Below, piece by piece: positions 53,588 through 62,656 of a DNA stretch of 64,000 bases. Source of the DNA: Saprospiraceae bacterium. GTDB lineage: Bacteria > Bacteroidota > Bacteroidia > Chitinophagales > Saprospiraceae. The notes under the pieces are model-generated. The model was not told the origin of the DNA and searched no databases. It was given only the letters and a program-made list of their open reading frames with translations. The translations under genes were made by a program, and so were the position numbers. Within the stretch, counting starts at the first letter, position 1. Each line of letters starts with the position of its first letter. The stretch spans positions 62,001-126,000 of the forward strand of contig JADJNF010000009.1 of the NCBI GenBank assembly GCA_016714445.1, given 5' to 3'.

Positions 53588-54076
53588 ATGCTGATACCAT
53601 TTCATGATTTAGACCCCGGATCTAAAGTCTGGATATTTCAGGCAGAAAATGTATTGACCGAAAGTCAGACAACCGCCATTAAAGAACTACTTTTGGAATT
53701 CCTTCAGGATTGGACCGCCCATAATGCTCAACTCTACACGTCAGGAGATGTTTTGCATCATCGTTTTATAGTAATCATGGTCGATGAAAGATTTCAGGGT
53801 GCCAGTGGTTGTTCTCTGGATAAGATGACACATTTTGTACAGTATATGGAACATAAATTCGGGATCACTTTACTGGAAAGAATGACCGTAGCTTATGAAT
53901 CACCAACTTCCGGAGAAATAGTTACAGCGCCACTCAGTCACTTGGGAGATTTGTCTAAAGCCGGAGTAATTCAGCCTGAAACCATCGTATACAACAACCT
54001 GGTCAAAACTAAAGCAGAATTTGAACAATGCTGGAAGACTAAAATAATGGATAGTTGGCATAATAGATTTATTTGA
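53588..54076 (+). CDS. hypothetical protein (Bacteroidota-conserved)
   Basis: A 162-residue soluble protein starting at MLIPFHDLDPGSKVWIFQAE. Motifs kept among Bacteroidota relatives include QDWTAHNAQL, GASGCSLDKMTHFVQYM and ETIVYNNLV. Database entries for these are sometimes labelled ABC transporter ATPase, but no Walker A or B motif is present, so that label is wrong. ATG at 53588 is used, because the 22 upstream codons (from 53522) form a hydrophobic non-conserved stretch. Function is unknown. Confidence 0.65.
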   Translation: MLIPFHDLDPGSKVWIFQAENVLTESQTTAIKELLLEFLQDWTAHNAQLYTSGDVLHHRFIVIMVDERFQGASGCSLDKMTHFVQYMEHKFGITLLERMTVAYESPTSGEIVTAPLSHLGDLSKAGVIQPETIVYNNLVKTKAEFEQCWKTKIMDSWHNRFI

Positions 54077-54157
54077 TTATCAGATTTTTAAGGCGATTGG
54101 TCGTAAACTGCGAACTATACTTATGTTCTATACGTTAATTGGGTCAAAATATATAGC

Positions 54158-54625
54158 ATGTTTGGTAAAGTAAAAAAGATATTGGGCATCGAAGGTGTAA
54201 AACTTGAGTTGATCATTCCGGACAATGTTTCAGCTGAAACTGGGATCATCATAGGTATCATAAAACTTACGTCGCTGAGTGACAATAATATCATAGAGGG
54301 TATTCACTTGCGAATGGTAGAAAAATATAGCCGAGGCAGAGGAGACAGCAAATTAATCAATGAATACCCTATGGGAGAACTGGTAAAAAATGACGTCATC
54401 CATATTTCAAAAAATGATATCATTGAAGTACCATTTGAAATGGAATTTGTCCATGTAAAATCTGAAATGGATAAACTTGGTGAAAGCAATTTTTTCACAA
54501 GAGGTCTGGTAGGACTGGCAAAAAAAGCCAGAGCGGTCAAATCTGAATATACCTTGCGCGCTGAAGCAAATATAAAGGGCACTACTTTAAATCCATTTGA
54601 TGTAAAACCAGTTATTTTGGTATAA
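54158..54625 (+). CDS. Spo0M-like (arrestin-fold) protein
   Basis: A 155-residue protein beginning MFGKVKKILGIEGVKLELII. It has the two-layer beta-sandwich pattern of the Spo0M/arrestin family, with ETGIIIGIIKLTSLSDNNII and VPFEMEFVHV strands. These occur in non-sporulating bacteria and act in membrane or stress processes that are still poorly defined. It is flanked by a hypothetical gene and an ArsC-like gene with gaps of about 80 and 175 bases. Confidence 0.7.
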   Translation: MFGKVKKILGIEGVKLELIIPDNVSAETGIIIGIIKLTSLSDNNIIEGIHLRMVEKYSRGRGDSKLINEYPMGELVKNDVIHISKNDIIEVPFEMEFVHVKSEMDKLGESNFFTRGLVGLAKKARAVKSEYTLRAEANIKGTTLNPFDVKPVILV

Positions 54626-54800
54626 CCATTTAATCATGAAAAGAGCATAAACCATCTTTGTGGTACTTGCCCGTCAAACGACAAAGGGCGGGCTTAAACT
54701 TTGATGATTATTTACATTTGAATCTTGATTTAAGTAACACAATAGAAGGAAATAATCTATCAATTCTATTCAGCAATTAAAAAAACAGTAAAATAAACAC

Positions 54801-55151
54801 ATGAAACGAATATATCATCTGTCAACGTGCGATACGTGCAGAAAAATATTAAGTCAGATCAATACGGAAGGAGTTGAACTCATCAATCTCAGGGAACGGA
54901 ACATCTCAAAAGAAGATCTTGATTTGATGAAAAAATCTACTAAAAGCTATGAGGCTTTGTTCAACAAAAGAGCTCAAAAACTCAAAGAAATGACGGATGA
55001 TAAAAAGCCGGTCAAGGAAGCGGACTTTAAAAAACTGATTTTAAAAGAATATACATTTCTGAAGAGACCAGCGGCAATAATTGATGGCGAAATTATCGTT
55101 GGAAATGACAAAATCGCAGTAGCTGCTCTCATAAAAGCACTGCCAAAATAG
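54801..55151 (+). CDS. ArsC/Spx-family thioredoxin-fold protein
   Basis: A 116-residue protein with YHLSTCDTCRKIL at the start, in which Cys10 and Cys13 form the CxxC of ArsC/Spx/YffB relatives. NLRERNISKEDLDLMKKS, FNKRAQKLKEM and LKRPAAIIDGEIIVG follow, matching the conserved RP and the later strands of the family. It could be an arsenate reductase using glutathione-like or thioredoxin thiols, or a Spx-type regulator; the sequence does not decide. No ars genes lie nearby. Confidence 0.8.
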   Translation: MKRIYHLSTCDTCRKILSQINTEGVELINLRERNISKEDLDLMKKSTKSYEALFNKRAQKLKEMTDDKKPVKEADFKKLILKEYTFLKRPAAIIDGEIIVGNDKIAVAALIKALPK

Positions 55152-55263
55152 TTTATTTGCTAAAAAAATTGATGGTTTATTTGAGATTTCAATTTTTGAT
55201 TCCTACTCTTTCTGCGCTATTTTTATTTGCCTTTGACTATAGTCTATGATGTATAAAATGAAA

Positions 55264-55752
55264 TTAATTGCAGTTTAATTTTATTTTAGATGTGGTGATT
55301 ACGTTTGACTGATTACCAGCTCTGTCTTTGATATACACATCCAGCTCCAAATCATTGGCCGGAAACTCTTCTGATTTTTCGCAGGGAAAAATACCCGAAG
55401 CTTCAGGAAAGATACAACATGTACTATATAACTTTATAGAAATGGTGCCTGAAATTCCGTTTCCAGCCCCTTCTAAAGGAATAAAAGGAGCTTTATACTC
55501 CCTGAATGTTTCATTGGTTCTTTTGTCCTTTATGAAAATATTTTTCTCCAAACCCTGTCCTGAGATTCCGAAATCACCGTCTCCATCCGTAAAAAACATA
55601 GTCAAAATTACAGAGTCTTCTTCAAATACACCCTGATTCATAGTTAATTTAGAAAAACTCCTGAATTCAAGTGTCGGTATATCAGAATAATCAGGTGGAC
55701 TTATACACGAAGCCAAAAAAAACATATATACGCTTGTTATTAAAAATCTCAT
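55264..55752 (-). CDS. hypothetical lipoprotein with acidic DGDGDFG motif
   Basis: A 162-residue protein with a lipobox (YMFFLASCISPPD) and a TDGDGDFGISGQG loop that resembles a calcium-binding turn. Four further cysteines (STCCIF, FPCEKS, KLNC) may form disulfides. It is found in many Bacteroidota as an uncharacterised surface lipoprotein. It lies divergently next to the LuxE-like gene across about 60 bases. Function is unknown. Confidence 0.65.
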   Translation of the reverse strand: MRFLITSVYMFFLASCISPPDYSDIPTLEFRSFSKLTMNQGVFEEDSVILTMFFTDGDGDFGISGQGLEKNIFIKDKRTNETFREYKAPFIPLEGAGNGISGTISIKLYSTCCIFPEASGIFPCEKSEEFPANDLELDVYIKDRAGNQSNVITTSKIKLNCN

Positions 55753-55813
55753 CCTTTCTTTTTTAGATTTATGAAAAATGAAAGTACCTTGTGCTATCTA
55801 TTCTAATTAACAC

Positions 55814-56842
55814 ATGAACAGAAGTTTTGATCATGAACGACATCAATTATTACAATTGTTTGATTCCATTCAACGTGGTAATCATCAAATCATAGATGAG
55901 TACATAATACTACTTTTCAGATTTCAATACAAATATAACAAAATTTATCAAGAATTTTGCAATAATCTAGGGGTAAAAGATAAAAGTATAGACAGAAAAG
56001 AAAAAATACCTTTTCTACCTATCAGCGCATTTAAAATGCATGAAGTAAAAACAGGAAATTTTAATGCTGAAATAATATTTTCAAGCAGTGGGACAACTGG
56101 CAGTCAGAAATCAAATCATCAGATAAGAGATATTAACCACTATCTTTTAACAACTAAAATTATATGGTCCAAATACTTTAGATCTGTAAATAACTATCAA
56201 ATACTGGCTCTTTTGCCAGGATATCTGGAACGAGAAGGTTCTTCTTTGATCAAAATGGTCGACTATTTTGTTCAACTTTCAGACTATAAGACGAGTGGAT
56301 TTTATTTGCGGGATCATGATAAATTAGCAATGATGTTAATGCAGTGCAAAAAAGAGCAAATACCTACCGTATTGTTTGGTGTTACCTACGCATTGCTTGA
56401 CTTCATTGAGCAGTATAAAATTATTTTTCCTGAATTGGTAATCATAGAAACAGGCGGAATGAAAGGCAACAGGGAAGAAATGACAAAAGTTGCAGTACAT
56501 GAATTACTCAAAGATGCATTTCATGTCGAAGGAGTATATTCAGAGTACGGGATGACAGAGTTGCTTTCTCAAGCGTACACCAAAGGTGGAACTAATTTTT
56601 TACCCAATGATCAACTACATATATTTACACATCAGATCAATGATCCGTTGACCAGAGAAAAAGTCGGCAAACCTGGTATTATTTCAATTATTGATCTGGC
56701 AAATATTGATTCCTGTGCATTTATACAAACTGAAGATTTGGGAGTCTTGTACGAAGATGATAGTTTTGAAATTTTAGGCAGACTGGATTACGCAGATGTA
56801 AGAGGGTGCAATTTGTTGGTACAGGAATCTGGATTTGGCTAA
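55814..56842 (+). CDS. LuxE-like acyl-protein synthetase
   Basis: A 342-residue AMP-binding enzyme of the LuxE/PaaK-like superfamily. FSSSGTTGSQKSNHQI is the P-loop-like adenylation motif, LALLPGYLEREGSSLIKMVD the LuxE-type central block, IIETGGMKGNREEM the next core, and VYSEYGMTELLSQAY the acyl-adenylate-binding motif. It activates a carboxylic acid for transfer to a protein or CoA. The usual partner acyl-CoA reductase (LuxC) gene is absent from the window, so the reaction partner is unknown. It is monocistronic. Confidence 0.8.
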   Translation: MNRSFDHERHQLLQLFDSIQRGNHQIIDEYIILLFRFQYKYNKIYQEFCNNLGVKDKSIDRKEKIPFLPISAFKMHEVKTGNFNAEIIFSSSGTTGSQKSNHQIRDINHYLLTTKIIWSKYFRSVNNYQILALLPGYLEREGSSLIKMVDYFVQLSDYKTSGFYLRDHDKLAMMLMQCKKEQIPTVLFGVTYALLDFIEQYKIIFPELVIIETGGMKGNREEMTKVAVHELLKDAFHVEGVYSEYGMTELLSQAYTKGGTNFLPNDQLHIFTHQINDPLTREKVGKPGIISIIDLANIDSCAFIQTEDLGVLYEDDSFEILGRLDYADVRGCNLLVQESGFG

Positions 56843-56923
56843 ATCTTTTGATACCCATTTTAATTCTACTTTGTCACTTTAGTAGTATTTTTTGTTGAAT
56901 GTGTAAGAAGCATATCAGTGTCC

Positions 56924-57081
56924 CTTGAAAAAAAATTAAAAATATAGGAACAAATGAAAGGCTTCTTGCGTTCATTATCAAGTATAAAGATACAGATTGC
57001 AGATTTAAGGACGGAGGTGAATAACTCATAGTTCGTATTTCGCAATTCAAAACTAATTTGGGGATGACTGGTATCGACAGG
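56924..57081 (+). repeat. duplicated GIY-YIG 3' remnant plus first 22 nt of ssrA (upstream copy)
   Basis: From about 56924 to 57023 the sequence matches the last third of the downstream GIY-YIG gene (57330-57430) with scattered changes and an early stop codon, so it is a gene remnant. It is followed by an intergenic stretch similar to 57440-57480 and by GGGGATGACTGGTATCGACA plus GG at 57060-57081, the exact first 22 bases of ssrA. The intact gene copy and the real ssrA start repeat this order at 57330-57503. Confidence 0.85.
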
Positions 57082-57131
57082 TCAAGACGATTTTTATTTA
57101 AAAATGTCTTGATCGGGACAGTATCGTCCCG
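57082..57131. other. ~50-bp double-hairpin insert after the ssrA 5' copy
   Basis: TCAAGAC...GTCTTGA with inner TTTTT/AAAAA forms one stem-loop, and CGGGACAGTATCGTCCCG a second. After the block, AAAGATTAT (57133-57142) resumes the ssrA sequence that follows nt 22 in the true gene (57504-57512). The block is therefore an insertion into the duplicated ssrA start, flanked by short GTATCGAC/GTATCGTC direct repeats. Confidence 0.6.
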
Positions 57132-57149
57132 AAAAGATTATATTTTAGT

Positions 57150-57446
57150 ATGTACTTTGTTTATATTATATATTCAGAAAAAAGTAATAGATACTACACT
57201 GGCCAAACCAATGACTATTTGTCAAGGTTACATGAACATAATTGTGGTGAATCATTCTACACTAAAACTCACAGACCTTGGGAGTTGGTGCTTGTTTTAA
57301 GTAAAAAAACAAGAAGTGAATCAATGGTCCTTGAAAAAAAAATTAAGAATATAGGAACAAATGAAAGGCTTCTTGCGTTCATTAACAAGTATAAAGATAC
57401 AGATTGCAGATTTAAGGCCGGAAATGATATTATTCATAATTCATAA
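57150..57446 (+). CDS. GIY-YIG endonuclease family protein
   Basis: A 98-residue single-domain nuclease opening YFVYIIYSEKSNRYYTGQTN, where YIIYS and YYTGQT correspond to the GIY and YIG strands. RLHEHN and the RPWELVLVL strand follow, with the conserved Glu in SESMVLEKKIKN acting as metal ligand. These small proteins cut or nick DNA and are common, often near tRNA or rRNA genes, in Bacteroidota. This copy ends 36 bases before ssrA and is bracketed by duplicated sequence, with a degenerate second 3' end upstream. I infer that it belongs to a small mobile unit targeting ssrA. Confidence 0.88.
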   Translation: MYFVYIIYSEKSNRYYTGQTNDYLSRLHEHNCGESFYTKTHRPWELVLVLSKKTRSESMVLEKKIKNIGTNERLLAFINKYKDTDCRFKAGNDIIHNS

Positions 57447-57481
57447 TTCATAATTCGTAATTTGCAATTCAAATCTAAATT

Positions 57482-57855
57482 GGGGATGACTGGTATCGAC
57501 AGGAAAGATTATCGGTCTGTAAGCATGTCGGAGCATGATGATTCACTCCGTTATCAAATGATGATCAAACAACAAATGGCGATAATAACTTCGCATTAGC
57601 TGCGTAATCCAGGATTACAAAGCTTTTAGTGCCGCCCGGATGACGTCCGATATATGCCGGTAGCCGCACTTCAACAAACCCGCGGACTAGGTGAGTGAGA
57701 TACTTCGATCACAATCCGAATAAACAGAAGATAAGATGAAGGCGCCGTTGGCTTCTGTACCTGCCCGATTCCGAAAATCCGAACAGAAGATAAACATGTA
57801 GAAAGCGTTCAGTTGCTTTGTCTGGACCAGGGTTCGAGTCCCTGCATCTCCACAC
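57482..57855 (+). ncRNA. ssrA: transfer-messenger RNA (tmRNA)
   Basis: The 5' end GGGGATGACTGGTATCGACA and the 3' half with GGTTCGAGTCCC then CATCTCCA form the tRNA-like acceptor and T arm (GGGGATG pairs with CATCTCC). The resume frame at 57578-57607 reads GGC GAT AAT AAC TTC GCA TTA GCT GCG TAA, encoding GDNNFALAA, a normal Bacteroidota degradation tag. The 3' CCA is not encoded exactly (CACA follows). It rescues stalled ribosomes together with SmpB. Confidence 0.97.
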
Positions 57856-57862
57856 GGAAGAT

Positions 57863-57905
57863 AAATGCACCATGACATTGAGATGTTGTGGTGCATTTTT
57901 TTTTT
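57863..57905 (+). terminator. intrinsic terminator of ssrA
   Basis: AAATGCACCA pairs with TGGTGCATTT around a loop that contains a second small stem (ACAT/ATGT), followed by a T-run of ten bases. It lies directly after the tmRNA gene. Confidence 0.88.
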
Positions 57906-58175
57906 AAATCAACCCATAAAAACAATAATTTTAGTTTCAGGGACATCCTTTTTTAGAAAAACCTAAATATTTAAAAGATTTGGGAAAGGTCTCTGTGTAA
58001 TATTTTAACAAAGCATTGTTTCTTGTTGATTTCTCAGATTTTATAGATAGGATACATCTGTTTACAACCTACCCTTTCGGCTTTACACTAAATTAGTGTT
58101 TTGAAGTATTTTAACCGTCTGCCATTTTCTTTTCGACAAATTTCAAAATAACCAAAGCACCCACTCACAACATCA

Positions 58176-60290
58176 CTAGTTAACCATAACCATTTGACTT
58201 TTAACCACTTGACCATCCTGTAGTAGTTGGATGATGATGGATGATTGTTGGTATTTTTTGAGTGTTAAGTGGATGGTTTTAAGAGTGGTAGGAATACTTT
58301 CTAATAACTTACCATCGATGGTCATTATTTTGATTTCGACTTTGTTGTTTTGATTTCTATCGATCGTGATTTCATTGGGAGTGGGATTGGGGTATATTTT
58401 AAAATCTGGTGCGAGATCATTATTTGTTGAAGATATGATATCCATAGTAATATTTACTTCTGCATAATTATTAAGTAATACTTCCTGTATTTTTTCTTTT
58501 CCATTTTTGGTGACTGTTATTTTGTGTTTTCCTTTAAATGGTCTGAAACTTACTTTTCCTGATTGGTCTGATGATGATTCTTCATTGGTCCACCATTTAT
58601 TAAATACTTTGTCGATATAGGCTTGACCACTAGGTTTGATGGACCAATCTAGATTAAAAATAGGTGCATTCTGATGCCAATGATTGCCATCCCAAAATCC
58701 CCACATAATGAATGCATCTACTGAAGGATGGCTGAAGGACATGGTCAGTAAATCTTCTAAGTACCTAGCTTGTATCATTGGATCTACTTCTTTATTGATA
58801 TCGTATTCTGTGATTTTTATCCTTGCATTGTACCGAGCGGAATAATCGTCAAATATCTGTTTGAATTTCAAAATGGATGTGGGTTGTTTGCCAATGTGCG
58901 CCTGAAATCCTATGCCATCAAAAGAGACTTCTCCTGCGTGGATTTCGTCAAGATAAGTATTGTATCTTGCCGCTGCAGCTGCCGATCCACCATCTGACTC
59001 CACGATGTAATCATTAATATACATAGTGAGTCCAGGTTGTAATTCTTTTGCTTTTTTAAATATTTCTTTGTACAAATCTCTTCCCTTAGTCAGCGTAGGA
59101 TCTGCATCAAATGCATATTCCAGGTCTCTGTTTTGGGTGATTTCATTGATGACGTCCCAATCCTTGATATACTTGGACAATTCAGGATGTGTCAGCATGG
59201 TAGTCAGTCGTTCATTGATCCTATTTCGCAAGTAAGGAAGATTGGATTTATTGGCTCTCATATCTTCGGGAAGATTGTCAAATCCTGGCCAAACCAAAAC
59301 GTGTCCACGCATTTTGATGCCGCTATCCGAAAGCCATTTTATTGCATTGACAGTTTCTGTTGGTGTTCCTATCCACTCTTCTTCCCAACCATCCCATTTC
59401 AATGCATTTTCAGTGACACCAACATTAAAACCGTGGCCTTTGCCATCTAGATTTCTCAGTTTGCTAAGATAAGTCTCGTTGTAACATCTATTGCCCGGTG
59501 TCCTACAAGCTACAATGGCAGACCCGAAACCAAATTCATGTTCCATCATCTCGATTTTTACAGTTGCACCCGAAAGTGCATTGCCAGAAACGTCTTTTAC
59601 ATTCACCGTCAAATTTGCTTTTCTATTATTTTCAATCCTTGACGTTGCTTCTGCTCTCCAAGGTGCATCTGCTTCATAACCTTCATACTCACCCAATGAA
59701 GATGGGAATTGCAAAATATTGTACGTACTTCCAAAGTTGAGGACAGTCAATCCTGCTATGTCAAAATTCTGAATCTGGGAAGCAAGATGCAAACCAATAT
59801 TCATTTTTCCAGCGGCATAAGCTTTAGTGACTTTGAATGGTAAAAAATATCTTTTCCACTCGTCTGTCAATTTTAAAGTTGGATACAACTCTTTGACATA
59901 AGTCACATTATCTTCGGCAAAAATGACGATCTCAGATGATGCACTATTTTTTTTGGCCCAAAACGTGTATAAAAGGACATCGCCTTGTGCAACACTCGTT
60001 TTGCTAGATGTCGTATAGCCAGCATCCCATACATTATTACCAACAGAACTTACATTAATTTTTGAAGACAATGAAAAAACATTTCCCGATGTAGTTGAAG
60101 ATGAAACGCTTGCATTTCCATAAATATTAAAACTAGAAATATTAGTTTGTTCGGTGTTGTTGAGCACATATTTTGGGCTAACCAAGTTGTAATTATCCTT
60201 TAGGTAATTGACTAGATTGGTGTGGTAAGCGTCTTGGCTAAAACCTGAAAAAGACAGTGCAAATAATGACAACAAAGTTAAAAACCGCAT
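58176..60290 (-). CDS. GH10 endo-1,4-beta-xylanase, T9SS-sorted
   Basis: A signal peptide (LTLLSLFALSFSGFSQD) is followed by a carbohydrate-binding-like beta domain (about residues 40-210) and a GH10 catalytic domain (about 225-565) that cuts xylan backbones. The acid/base Glu383 lies in WDVINEITQNR and the nucleophile Glu495 in IKITEYDINK; GHVLVWPG and GFQAHIG are further GH10 blocks. The C-terminus (DFKIYPNPTPNEITID and then a short beta domain) is a T9SS type A signal, so the enzyme is exported to the surface or medium. It lies near the acetylesterase and GH5 genes, all on the minus strand. Confidence 0.93.
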   Translation of the reverse strand: MRFLTLLSLFALSFSGFSQDAYHTNLVNYLKDNYNLVSPKYVLNNTEQTNISSFNIYGNASVSSSTTSGNVFSLSSKINVSSVGNNVWDAGYTTSSKTSVAQGDVLLYTFWAKKNSASSEIVIFAEDNVTYVKELYPTLKLTDEWKRYFLPFKVTKAYAAGKMNIGLHLASQIQNFDIAGLTVLNFGSTYNILQFPSSLGEYEGYEADAPWRAEATSRIENNRKANLTVNVKDVSGNALSGATVKIEMMEHEFGFGSAIVACRTPGNRCYNETYLSKLRNLDGKGHGFNVGVTENALKWDGWEEEWIGTPTETVNAIKWLSDSGIKMRGHVLVWPGFDNLPEDMRANKSNLPYLRNRINERLTTMLTHPELSKYIKDWDVINEITQNRDLEYAFDADPTLTKGRDLYKEIFKKAKELQPGLTMYINDYIVESDGGSAAAAARYNTYLDEIHAGEVSFDGIGFQAHIGKQPTSILKFKQIFDDYSARYNARIKITEYDINKEVDPMIQARYLEDLLTMSFSHPSVDAFIMWGFWDGNHWHQNAPIFNLDWSIKPSGQAYIDKVFNKWWTNEESSSDQSGKVSFRPFKGKHKITVTKNGKEKIQEVLLNNYAEVNITMDIISSTNNDLAPDFKIYPNPTPNEITIDRNQNNKVEIKIMTIDGKLLESIPTTLKTIHLTLKKYQQSSIIIQLLQDGQVVKSQMVMVN

Positions 60291-60530
60291 AACTACTTTT
60301 TTATATTTGGGGAAATTAGAAACAATTTTTTTTATGTTAAAATGGGATATTTAGCTACTTTTTAACAATAAACTTTTTTGTCCGTGCCAGAGGCAGATAA
60401 ACACGATTTTTGTATGTAATTTAGTAAAAACTTTCTTATCTTTTTTACTCATCCTAAATCCTTCTCTTAAAAAAGAAGGACTTAAACGGCGTTTTTACAA
60501 AATTTCATGTTAACCACAATTTTAGACCAT

Positions 60531-62486
60531 CTACTCAAACTTTTCATTCACAGATACGCCTATCCAATCATCCGTTCTGAAAGGGACAGCAGGCAGATCT
60601 TCCAAGTTATATAAATTGGCATCTGTAGGTGCATCTGACCAGGCATATCTAACTGCAACAGGTTTTGCAACAGATGGATGCGAAATACTCACCTTACCAT
60701 TTATGATCTCCGCTTTGGCATAATACCATTTTTTGTCTTTACCCGCGATTTCAAAACCTTGGAGATATCCATATTTGTCTTTTGTTTTTAATCCATTGGC
60801 TATATTTGCAAAAGTGATGATGGCATTGTTACCTTCATATTTTGCACTAACATAGGTAGGGCCACTGATTTCGACAGATTTACTATAATCATTTTTGAGA
60901 GCTATTCTTGCCAGTCTTAGTCCTACATCTTGTTTGTTAGTAGGATGGATATCTTTGGCATCACCGATATCTGTGGTTACTGCCATACCTGTTTTGGGTA
61001 GGGAAAGTGTCATGGTCTGCGCTTCGCGGAGTTCTGCCCAATAGCTGCCGTCATTGCTGTTTTGATTGGCACCATAAGACGATAATTGTACAAAATAAAA
61101 TGGGAAATCGTCCTTCCAATTTTTACGCCAATCATTGATCATCAAAGGGAAAGATTTTCTATATTCATAGGCTCTTCCTGCATTGGATTCGCCTTGATAC
61201 CATAGTACTCCTTTGATAGGATAATGGATGATCGGCGCTATCATCGCATTGTAGATGATGGTGCCCGCATTATTGCTCAAGCGTGCATAAGTGTGTGGCT
61301 CTGCAAAGGATGGCATCAGCTTCCATTTATTATCATTAAGAGATACTTTGATATCTCCAGATTGGATGTAAAGATCGTCACCCGAACCCATTAATCCCAA
61401 TCCAAACCATTCAGGTTCAATGAATTGATTCATTTTGATCATGATGGTATTCTCTCCATCTTGCCACGTATTTGCTGGTACAATTATTTGTCTTTTCCCT
61501 TTGAGAATACCTGAAAAAATGAGCTTACCATTGATGTAAATGTCATTGTGACTATAACATTCTGCCAGACTAAGTGTGGTGATTTTATCTGTAAATGTTT
61601 GAGTAAGGCTTACTTTTTTGCCCATGTATCCATTTCCACGCCAAGCCCAAACGCCTTTCCAATCCCACTGCCACATTGGGTCAGCAGAGATCCACGATGA
61701 AAAATTATATTCTGGATTGATGTACTTTTTTTCATCATCCAAGGTCACTTTTTTCATTCCATCACCTAAGATGTTTTTTTTATTTCTGTACTCCAACATA
61801 CTGTCCAATCCTGCCCAAGTAGCTGGCATTTTCTGTCCATAATCTCGCAGCACATCTGAAGCCAACATGGCATCTTTACTGATCCAACTCTCCACTTGTG
61901 AGCCGCCCCAAGAACTGTGAATCAAACCAATAGGTACGCCAGTTTCTTGATATATTTTTCTAGCAAAAAAGAAACCTACAGCTGTGAAATCTCCAACAGT
62001 ACTACTGCTAGCTTTGACCCACTGACCATCAGGAAGTGTAGCTATGGGCGTGATATTTACATTATGAGCAACGTAAAACTGTCTGATCTGTGGGTAGGCT
62101 GCATCTTTGATTTCTTCGGAATAATGGGCAGATTTTGAGACGGGCCATTCCATATTTGATTGTCCTGAACAAAGCCATACATCGCCCATCAATATGTCAG
62201 AAACTACTATCTTTTGACTACCTTGTGTCATGGTCAATTGATAAGGACCACCGGCTGCCATCGCAGGAAAAGTAGCCACCCACTGACCAGAAACATTGGG
62301 CAAAGTAGTCGTATTGAATTTATCAAACTGAAGAGAAACCATATTGCCTGCATCTGCTGTACCACGAATGACGATTGGTTTGTTTCTTTGCAAAACAGCG
62401 TGATCTGAATACAACTTCTCTACCGTCAATGCTGCAAAAATATGGTTACACAAGAACAAGGCTAGAATGGTGGTTAATAACTTCAT
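60531..62486 (-). CDS. SGNH-family acetylesterase (sialate O-acetylesterase-like)
   Basis: A signal peptide (LLTTILALFLCNHIFAAL) precedes a 630-residue enzyme with VWLCSGQSNMEWPV (nucleophile Ser110), GVLWYQGESNAGRAYEYR in block III-like position and the late DIHPTNKQDVG that holds the catalytic Asp and His. The family is annotated as sialate O-acetylesterase, but in plant-polysaccharide loci many members remove acetyl groups from xylan or mannan. A galactose-binding-like jellyroll domain (about 270-400) is inserted. It is flanked by the GH10 and GH5 genes, which favours a hemicellulose deacetylase. Confidence 0.88.
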   Translation of the reverse strand: MKLLTTILALFLCNHIFAALTVEKLYSDHAVLQRNKPIVIRGTADAGNMVSLQFDKFNTTTLPNVSGQWVATFPAMAAGGPYQLTMTQGSQKIVVSDILMGDVWLCSGQSNMEWPVSKSAHYSEEIKDAAYPQIRQFYVAHNVNITPIATLPDGQWVKASSSTVGDFTAVGFFFARKIYQETGVPIGLIHSSWGGSQVESWISKDAMLASDVLRDYGQKMPATWAGLDSMLEYRNKKNILGDGMKKVTLDDEKKYINPEYNFSSWISADPMWQWDWKGVWAWRGNGYMGKKVSLTQTFTDKITTLSLAECYSHNDIYINGKLIFSGILKGKRQIIVPANTWQDGENTIMIKMNQFIEPEWFGLGLMGSGDDLYIQSGDIKVSLNDNKWKLMPSFAEPHTYARLSNNAGTIIYNAMIAPIIHYPIKGVLWYQGESNAGRAYEYRKSFPLMINDWRKNWKDDFPFYFVQLSSYGANQNSNDGSYWAELREAQTMTLSLPKTGMAVTTDIGDAKDIHPTNKQDVGLRLARIALKNDYSKSVEISGPTYVSAKYEGNNAIITFANIANGLKTKDKYGYLQGFEIAGKDKKWYYAKAEIINGKVSISHPSVAKPVAVRYAWSDAPTDANLYNLEDLPAVPFRTDDWIGVSVNEKFE

Positions 62487-62656
62487 TTGTTATTTGAATT
62501 TTGGATTATCAAAATGTAATTAGAGCTTTCACTTTACCCTCTAGCAAGCCTTCTTAATATTTTCTTTACTAAAAAACTCTGTCAAAGATAAAATTCTTAT
62601 TTTCAATAAGTATGAGAATTTATGAAATTCATGAAAATTAGCGTATCAATCACCTT

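Noticed and set aside
53588..54076. Label ABC transporter ATPase seen for homologous proteins
   Set aside because: No Walker A, Walker B or signature motif is present.
57060..57142. Second tmRNA gene
   Set aside because: Only the first 22 to 31 nt of ssrA are present; the tag frame and acceptor 3' half are missing.
57820..57855. Independent tRNA gene at the GGTTCGAGTCCC sequence
   Set aside because: It is the T arm and acceptor 3' half of the tmRNA, pairing with its 5' end at 57482.
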